Positions 58,087 to 64,000 of a stretch of 64,000 nucleotides of DNA are shown piece by piece. Source of the stretch: Paenibacillus sp. NAIST15-1 (lineage in GTDB: Bacteria; Bacillota; Bacilli; Paenibacillales; Paenibacillaceae); assembly GCF_001894745.1 (NCBI RefSeq), contig NZ_BBYF01000020.1, positions 1-64,000 on the forward strand, written 5' to 3'. Positions within the stretch are counted from its first letter, which is position 1, and each line of letters begins with the position of its first letter. A program made the translations under genes and the position numbers. Under the pieces are notes generated by a model that was given only the letters and a program-made list of their open reading frames with translations, was not told the DNA's origin and made no database searches.

Positions 58087-59037
58087 CTATGACTGTACGC
58101 GCAATGATCGATTTAAGGATCGGAGCGCTAGCTCATATTGCACACGAAGTTCATTCGTGATACCGTACAGCTGCTTCACTTCCACTTCTTCGTCGACACG
58201 CAGCATTCGAGCCACGATGAAATGCAGCGCTGCCGCCCAAGCGTTCGAATCCTCTTGCCCATGCCCGCACAACTGTTCATAAGATGGAGAACCGTATATA
58301 TGCTTCAAGTACTGCTGCCATATCTCCTGAGCAAAATAAGCGAGAGAAGGCTCTCTTACAGAAGCAGCCTCGTTCACACGCACCGCTGGTGCCTTGGCGG
58401 CCTCTGGGAACCCCGAATTATCAAGCGGAGTATCCTCTATTTGTACGACCAGCGACTCCTGCCCGCGAGGGAAGCGGATTTCTCCATGCATTCCCCGTCT
58501 CTTCATAACTTGAAGAATTCCGAATTGAAGCAAGGAGTTAAGGTTCTCCTCTTTGAGCAGTTTAGCCAAAGCTTCATCAACACCCGGATCTTCTGCTGCT
58601 GCAAGCTGCTCAAGAATAAGGAGCTTGCGGTCATCCATCTCTCCCTCTACAAGGGTAGCAAACAATCGCTCTGTATATTGTCCGTCCGCATTCAGCTTCT
58701 GCTGGAATTGGCGTCGCAGGATATCTTGTTCGGTCTCTTCAGACTCCTCTTCCGGTGTGGACTCCGGCCAACTGGCTATTCCCTCAGCCATATTCAAATC
58801 ACGAGCAGCACGTTCTGCTTCCGGGAACGCCGACACGAGCCATTGCAGCAGCGCGTCCCACTCTTCCCGAATCCGTTCGTCCTCACCATCACATGTCAGC
58901 AGGAATTGAAGAAGGGCAATTGCTTCGCCGTAACGCTCAGATTCCAGCATCCGTGTCAACTCAATTTGGTAGTAATCATGAGTTTTCGGAAACAGGATGA
59001 CATTATTCTTTGCCGGCTCTTTGTAATCTTCTGTCAT
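58087..59037 (-). CDS. YsoA-like helical (TPR-type) protein
   Basis: 316 residues with a polar start (NNVILFPKTHDYY) followed by helix-turn-helix repeats (YGEAIALLQFLLTCDG, LLILEQLAAAEDPGVDEALA). A proline/glutamate-rich linker (about 93-105) and a basic C-terminus (RVQYELALRSLNRSLR) stand out. B. subtilis has the TPR-like ysoA beside tig, so it is probably that orthologue. Function unknown. Confidence 0.75.
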   Translation of the reverse strand: MTEDYKEPAKNNVILFPKTHDYYQIELTRMLESERYGEAIALLQFLLTCDGEDERIREEWDALLQWLVSAFPEAERAARDLNMAEGIASWPESTPEEESEETEQDILRRQFQQKLNADGQYTERLFATLVEGEMDDRKLLILEQLAAAEDPGVDEALAKLLKEENLNSLLQFGILQVMKRRGMHGEIRFPRGQESLVVQIEDTPLDNSGFPEAAKAPAVRVNEAASVREPSLAYFAQEIWQQYLKHIYGSPSYEQLCGHGQEDSNAWAAALHFIVARMLRVDEEVEVKQLYGITNELRVQYELALRSLNRSLRVQS

Positions 59038-59237
59038 ACGAACACCTGCTTTCTGTACTGCGCCTATGTATTACGATAATCTCTCCTATGTATGCAGCTC
59101 GTTCTCCCTCAATTAGGTGAGCTTCTTATATGATGCATTATATCATATTCACTCTTTATCCTGCGCGGTCACCATATGTGCTTTCCTGATACTCAAACTG
59201 TAAAAGATATGTAAATTAATATTTTTTCATTTTCCTA

Positions 59238-59266
59238 TTGCTAAGAGTCAATTTCTTTGATACAAT
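59238..59266 (+). promoter_or_regulatory. Promoter for tRNA-Arg
   Basis: TTGCTA (59238-59243), 17 bases, TGA-TACAAT (-10 at 59261-59266), 29 bases before the tRNA. Confidence 0.65.
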
Positions 59267-59295
59267 CATTTATGTTCTAAATTTAACTTATTCAT

Positions 59296-59372
<77 letters not shown>

Positions 59373-59402
59373 TTCATTTGCTTACTAAATATACATGAAC
59401 AT

Positions 59403-59442
59403 GCCTCACAGAACCTTTTATTGGTTGGTGAGGCTTTTTTTT
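59403..59442 (+). terminator. Terminator after tRNA-Arg
   Basis: Seven-pair stem GCCTCAC/GTGAGGC and eight T. A second hairpin GGCTCTGC/GCAGAGCC lies at 59484-59504 without a T-tract. Confidence 0.85.
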
Positions 59443-59536
59443 ATTTCCCACTCACATCGATCCCAGAATACCTCTGCATGAGAGGCTCTGCTTATCGCAG
59501 AGCCTTGTATAATTGCCGCCTTCTTTTGATACAGAA

Positions 59537-59562
59537 CTTACTTATTTACTTATTTACTTATT
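59537..59562. repeat. 8-bp microsatellite after the 42-aa gene
   Basis: ACTTATTT repeated three times plus partial copies, touching the stop of the 42-residue gene. Low-complexity only. Confidence 0.6.
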
Positions 59563-59682
59563 GTGAAACTCCCAATGGTTCTTCTCGCCTGGATGCTTGA
59601 AGTTTTTCGATAGTACGGCATCCGCATGTTTCTTCTGATGGGCATATTTATTGCCCTTGTTTTGCTTGAATTGCTCTGACAT
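59554..59682 (-). CDS. Small hydrophilic protein (42 aa)
   Basis: A short frame behind a strong ribosome site (GGGAGGTGAG, 7 bases from ATG). It begins MSEQFKQNKGNKYAHQKKH, continues ADAVLSKNFKHPGEKNHWEF and ends HNK. It is rich in Lys, Asn and His with no Cys. Composition resembles small spore or stress-related Bacillus peptides, but no family is recognised. A shifted longer frame over the same bases is not preceded by a ribosome site. Confidence 0.6.
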   Translation of the reverse strand: MSEQFKQNKGNKYAHQKKHADAVLSKNFKHPGEKNHWEFHNK

Positions 59683-59778
59683 CGTTTCTCACCTCCCTTC
59701 ATCGTTCCTTGATCATTTCTTTCCACGAAGCCGATGATAAGAAAGCGAACCATTTCCGCTGCATGATAACGGATAGCA

Positions 59779-60129
59779 TTACGTGTCTAATTGAAACAAC
59801 TCATCCACCGCTGCTCGAACTTCTGTGGAACCTAAGACAGCATCAACAATCGAATCGCGATCACTGCAGCTGATTTCGTTATTGCTTATAATGAATTCCT
59901 CCGCAGCGATTTCCTCGAAGGCGTTATGCAAATTGTTGTCATACCAATCTGCTTCATAATGCGCATCGTTGCGCAGAAGGCGAACAATTTCATAGCCGCC
60001 ATTACGTACAGGGGCGACATATGCCAGCAGCGGTTTCTGCTTCTCATCATCCGGGATGAGGCCAATCTCGGCGCACAACCGCCCTTCGATTTCTACAGGA
60101 CGACGAAATTTTGCAGCTTTAAATTCCAT
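59779..60129 (-). CDS. Uncharacterised acidic protein (116 aa)
   Basis: No family recognised. Strongly acidic, soluble protein. The ATG at 60129 is preferred: GAGGAG, which overlaps the upstream gene's TGA, lies 11 bases before it, while an ATG at 60138 sits too close. Visible pieces: beta-rich EIGLIPDDEKQKPLLAYVAP and an Asp/Glu-rich helical half (DAVLGSTEVRAAVDELFQLD). It forms a tight pair with the gene at 60145. Confidence 0.72.
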   Translation of the reverse strand: MEFKAAKFRRPVEIEGRLCAEIGLIPDDEKQKPLLAYVAPVRNGGYEIVRLLRNDAHYEADWYDNNLHNAFEEIAAEEFIISNNEISCSDRDSIVDAVLGSTEVRAAVDELFQLDT

Positions 60130-60144
60130 TATGGTCATCTCTCC

Positions 60145-60447
60145 TCACTTCAACATTTGCTCCACAAATCGCTTTGTTTCAGAAGTCCCGATTGCGTATA
60201 TGTAGGCATATACTCTGTTCAAGTGGAGCTGATAAGGGACGTTAATCCTATCATTCGTTTGGTTCGTCACTAACATGATGTTATCCCACATTCCATCTGT
60301 CTCAGCGTCATCCACTTCATTCAGCAGCCTTTGCAGCTTGTCCCTCTCTGCCTCATTCGCGTAGACAACGAATTCATAATTCCCTGCATCTTGTTCTGCC
60401 ACAACAGAACGCTGCTGCACGGATACATAATAAGGTTGTCGCTCCAT
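60145..60447 (-). CDS. Uncharacterised small protein (100 aa)
   Basis: No family recognised. AAGGAGGGG precedes the ATG at 60447. The protein looks alpha/beta: NYEFVVYANEAERDKLQRLL, MWDNIMLVTNQ, and HLNRVYAYIYAIGTSETKRF. It is followed at once by the 116-residue gene, whose ribosome site overlaps this stop, so the two are coupled. Confidence 0.75.
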   Translation of the reverse strand: MERQPYYVSVQQRSVVAEQDAGNYEFVVYANEAERDKLQRLLNEVDDAETDGMWDNIMLVTNQTNDRINVPYQLHLNRVYAYIYAIGTSETKRFVEQMLK

Positions 60448-60663
60448 TCAGCCCCTCCTTTTCTCATTGGAGCCAATGCTTCTTTTAGTCCTGCTTTTCA
60501 TGCAGCTTTAGTTCTGCTTATATGTGAAGCTTTTTTTATCATCTCCCGATGGACATACATCTTATGCCGATTTGCGCATACCCATGGTATTATCTCAATC
60601 TTCCAGCATGCCGGTGCTCGTTCTTCCGGATGGACAGATTGGTGCGGAAAGGATGAACGTAAC

Positions 60664-62511
60664 ATGTGTGGAATTACAGGATGGATTGACTGGAACCGTG
60701 ATTTGACCCAATGTTCTGGCGTTGTCGAACAAATGACCGCAACATTATCCTCTCGTGGGCCGGATGCGAAGGGAACATGGTTAACCAGTTCATGTGCGCT
60801 GGGGCACCGGCGCTTATCTGTCATTGATCCCGCGAATGGCGCCCAGCCGATGATTCGGCACACGGAGCAAGGGGTGTTTGCCATTGTATATAATGGCGAA
60901 CTGTACAATATGATGGAATTAAGAACGGAATTAATCAGCCGCGGGCATTCATTTGCCACGCAGTGTGATACGGAAGTGCTGCTTGTTGCCTATTTGGAGT
61001 GGAAAGAGGCTTGTGTTGAACGATTTAACGGTATCTTTTCCTTTGCAATATGGGATGAATCGGAAAGACATCTGTTCATGGCTCGTGATCGGCTCGGGGT
61101 GAAGCCATTGTTCTATTCACAGGGCGAGGGCTGGTTCGCATTCGGTTCTGAGCCTAAATCATTGCTTGCTCACCCGGACATCGAACCGGTCATCGGGCTG
61201 GAGGGAGCCGCTGAAATATGGATGATTGGTCCCGCTCGAACCCCGGGACACGGTATATACCAAGCGCTATCAGAACTGCGGCCAGGCCACACCTTGAAGT
61301 ACAGTCCGGATGGTCTTAGAATTCATTGCTACTGGAAGCTGGAGAGCATCCCGCATGAAGAGGACGCCGAACAGACAGCTAGACATGTGCGTGAGCTGCT
61401 GGAGGATACCGTTGAGCGGCAGCTCATCTCTGATGTACCCGTCTGCACCTTGTTATCTGGCGGGCTGGACTCCAGTGCGCTGACGGCCCTTACCGTTCAA
61501 CATTACGAGCGGCATAATCTTGGCCAAGTGCATACGTACTCGGTCGATTATGTTGATAACGATCTGTACTTCCAATCCCATGCATTTCAGCCCAATGCCG
61601 ATGAGCCCTGGATTTACCGTATGGTGGAGGAACTTGGCACAACCCATCATTGGATCAAATTCGATACCCCTGAGCTTGTCGCCTCCCTAGAACAGGCTGT
61701 GAAGGTTCGTGATTTGCCAGGCATGACCGATATTGATGGTTCTCTCCTCTTATTCTGTAAGGAAATCAAGCAAGGCGCCACTGTCGCTCTCTCCGGCGAG
61801 GCGGCCGATGAAGTATTCGGCGGATATCCTTGGTTCCATCGAGAAGATGCCCTGAATGCCGGTACCTTCCCGTGGGCACTAGCTACCCCACTGCGTTCCA
61901 GCCTCCTGAAGCCTGAAGTCGCTTCCTTGCTTCGCGCAGAGCAGTACGTAGCCGATCGGTATGCAGATGCCGTTCGCGAAGTCCCCGTGCTGCCTGGCGA
62001 AGATGCACAAGCCGCCAAGATGCGGGTCATGTCCTATCTCAATATTACCCGCTTCATGCCTACCTTGCTGGATCGCAAGGACAGAATGAGCATGGGGGTA
62101 GGATTAGAAGTTCGTGTACCTTATACAGACCACCGCCTCGTCCAGTATGTATTCAACATTCCATGGAGCATTAAGACATATGGTGGGCGAGAGAAGGGTC
62201 TGCTTCGCAAAGCACTTGAAGGCGTATTGCCGGAAGATGTGCTGTACCGCAAGAAGAGCCCTTATCCGAAAACCCACAATCCGAACTACTTGAATACCGT
62301 TCGTCGTCTTGCGTTGGAGCGGCTGGATGATACATCATCCCCACTCCATCAATTTGTGAATGTGGAGCGAATCCGCAGTATCGCAGCCTCCGAGGAAGCG
62401 AGCTCGAACTTTCCTTGGTTCGGTCAACTGATGTCCGGCCCTCAATTATTTGCTTATTTGCTTCAAATGGACACTTGGCTGCGAGAATACCGCATTCGTG
62501 TAGCATGGTAA
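60664..62511 (+). CDS. asnB: Asparagine synthetase (glutamine-hydrolysing)
   Basis: Makes asparagine from aspartate, ATP and glutamine. The start at 60664 (MCGITGWIDWNRD) puts the glutaminase nucleophile at C2, as required after Met removal; AAAGGA lies 11 bases upstream. 615 residues: Ntn glutaminase (about 1-200, SRGPDAKG, ALGHRRLSVIDP) and synthetase domain with PP-loop SGGLDSS at 265-271. The frame open further upstream is a by-product. A bidirectional terminator follows. Confidence 0.93.
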   Translation: MCGITGWIDWNRDLTQCSGVVEQMTATLSSRGPDAKGTWLTSSCALGHRRLSVIDPANGAQPMIRHTEQGVFAIVYNGELYNMMELRTELISRGHSFATQCDTEVLLVAYLEWKEACVERFNGIFSFAIWDESERHLFMARDRLGVKPLFYSQGEGWFAFGSEPKSLLAHPDIEPVIGLEGAAEIWMIGPARTPGHGIYQALSELRPGHTLKYSPDGLRIHCYWKLESIPHEEDAEQTARHVRELLEDTVERQLISDVPVCTLLSGGLDSSALTALTVQHYERHNLGQVHTYSVDYVDNDLYFQSHAFQPNADEPWIYRMVEELGTTHHWIKFDTPELVASLEQAVKVRDLPGMTDIDGSLLLFCKEIKQGATVALSGEAADEVFGGYPWFHREDALNAGTFPWALATPLRSSLLKPEVASLLRAEQYVADRYADAVREVPVLPGEDAQAAKMRVMSYLNITRFMPTLLDRKDRMSMGVGLEVRVPYTDHRLVQYVFNIPWSIKTYGGREKGLLRKALEGVLPEDVLYRKKSPYPKTHNPNYLNTVRRLALERLDDTSSPLHQFVNVERIRSIAASEEASSNFPWFGQLMSGPQLFAYLLQMDTWLREYRIRVAW

Positions 62512-62548
62512 CCTGAAGCCCACAATAGCTCATTCATCCAATAAAAAG

Positions 62549-62596
62549 AAGACACACGGGATACGCAGCAGCGTATCGTCCGTGTGTCTTTGTTTT
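62549..62596. terminator. Bidirectional terminator between asnB and metY
   Basis: Long stem: AAGACACACGG, inner GATACGC/GCGTATC, CCGTGTGTCTT, then TTTGTTTTT on the plus strand and A/T on the other. Confidence 0.9.
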
Positions 62597-62605
62597 TATG
62601 GCTTC

Positions 62606-64000
<1,395 letters not shown>

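Noticed and set aside
60331..60663. A 111-residue N-terminal extension of asnB
   Set aside because: Asparagine synthetase needs Cys at position 2 after Met; ATG at 60664 provides it and has a ribosome site.

Overview
The window is a stretch of conserved chromosomal core from an endospore-forming Gram-positive bacterium, most likely Paenibacillus or a close relative. Evidence for this: sporulation genes (safA, spo0B, spoIVFA, spoIVFB, a spoIIB-like gene, spoVID, lonB), ribosomal protein L27 with the Firmicutes N-terminal extension beside its Prp protease, a valine T-box leader, and a gene order that follows the Bacillus subtilis run tig-clpX-lonB-lonA-engB-hemAXCDBL-spoVID-valS-folC-spoIIB-maf-radC-mreBCD-minCD-spoIVFAB-rplU-prp-rpmA-spo0B-obg-pheB-pheA-safA. 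The synteny is from memory of B. subtilis, not from a search. Almost all genes lie on the minus strand, so the minus strand is probably the leading strand; this fits an rRNA-type promoter at the left edge firing leftwards out of the window.

Layout, left to right. 1-2.6 kb: rRNA operon promoter and leader, then the spore coat protein gene safA with long internal repeats. 2.6-7.4 kb: ACT-domain regulator (PheB/ThrR type)-hom-thrC-thrB-pheA, reading leftwards, for threonine and phenylalanine synthesis. 7.7-8.5 kb: an aldo/keto reductase on the plus strand. 8.6-12.3 kb: obg, spo0B, and the rplU-prp-rpmA ribosomal operon with a structured leader. 12.3-15.5 kb: RNase G and the SpoIVFA/SpoIVFB pro-sigma-K processing pair. 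15.7-22.6 kb: shape and division genes rodA, minD, minC, mreD, mreC, mreB, then radC and maf. 22.9-30.8 kb: spoIIB-like gene, murC, folC, and valS behind a T-box. 31.2-42.6 kb: spoVID, a pseudouridine synthase, and the haem/sirohaem operon hemA-hemX-(precorrin-2 dehydrogenase)-hemC-cobA/hemD fusion-hemB, with hemL split off by a Crp/Fnr-type regulator. 42.8-45.6 kb: two uncharacterised genes, speD and engB. 45.7-59 kb: proteostasis block lonA, lonB, clpX, clpP, tig and a ysoA-like gene, interrupted by an amino-acid:cation symporter, an M23 peptidase-bactofilin pair and ispG. 59-64 kb: tRNA-Arg, three small unknown genes, asnB and an O-acetylhomoserine sulfhydrylase.

Start sites were reassigned wherever the Shine-Dalgarno sequence or the known family N-terminus disagreed with the longest open frame (safA GTG, rplU, rng, minD, mreB, radC, murC TTG, spoVID GTG, hemB, lonB, clpX TTG, tig, asnB, metY and others). 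No transposase, integrase, phage gene, CRISPR array or recognisable defence system was seen. The observations most worth a second look are regulatory or architectural: a PerR/Fur-type box on the hemA promoter, a pair of phased direct repeats in front of hom, a membrane-anchored Spo0B, a 78-residue basic protein with an LSm-like pattern, and several short unannotated genes and structured leaders.
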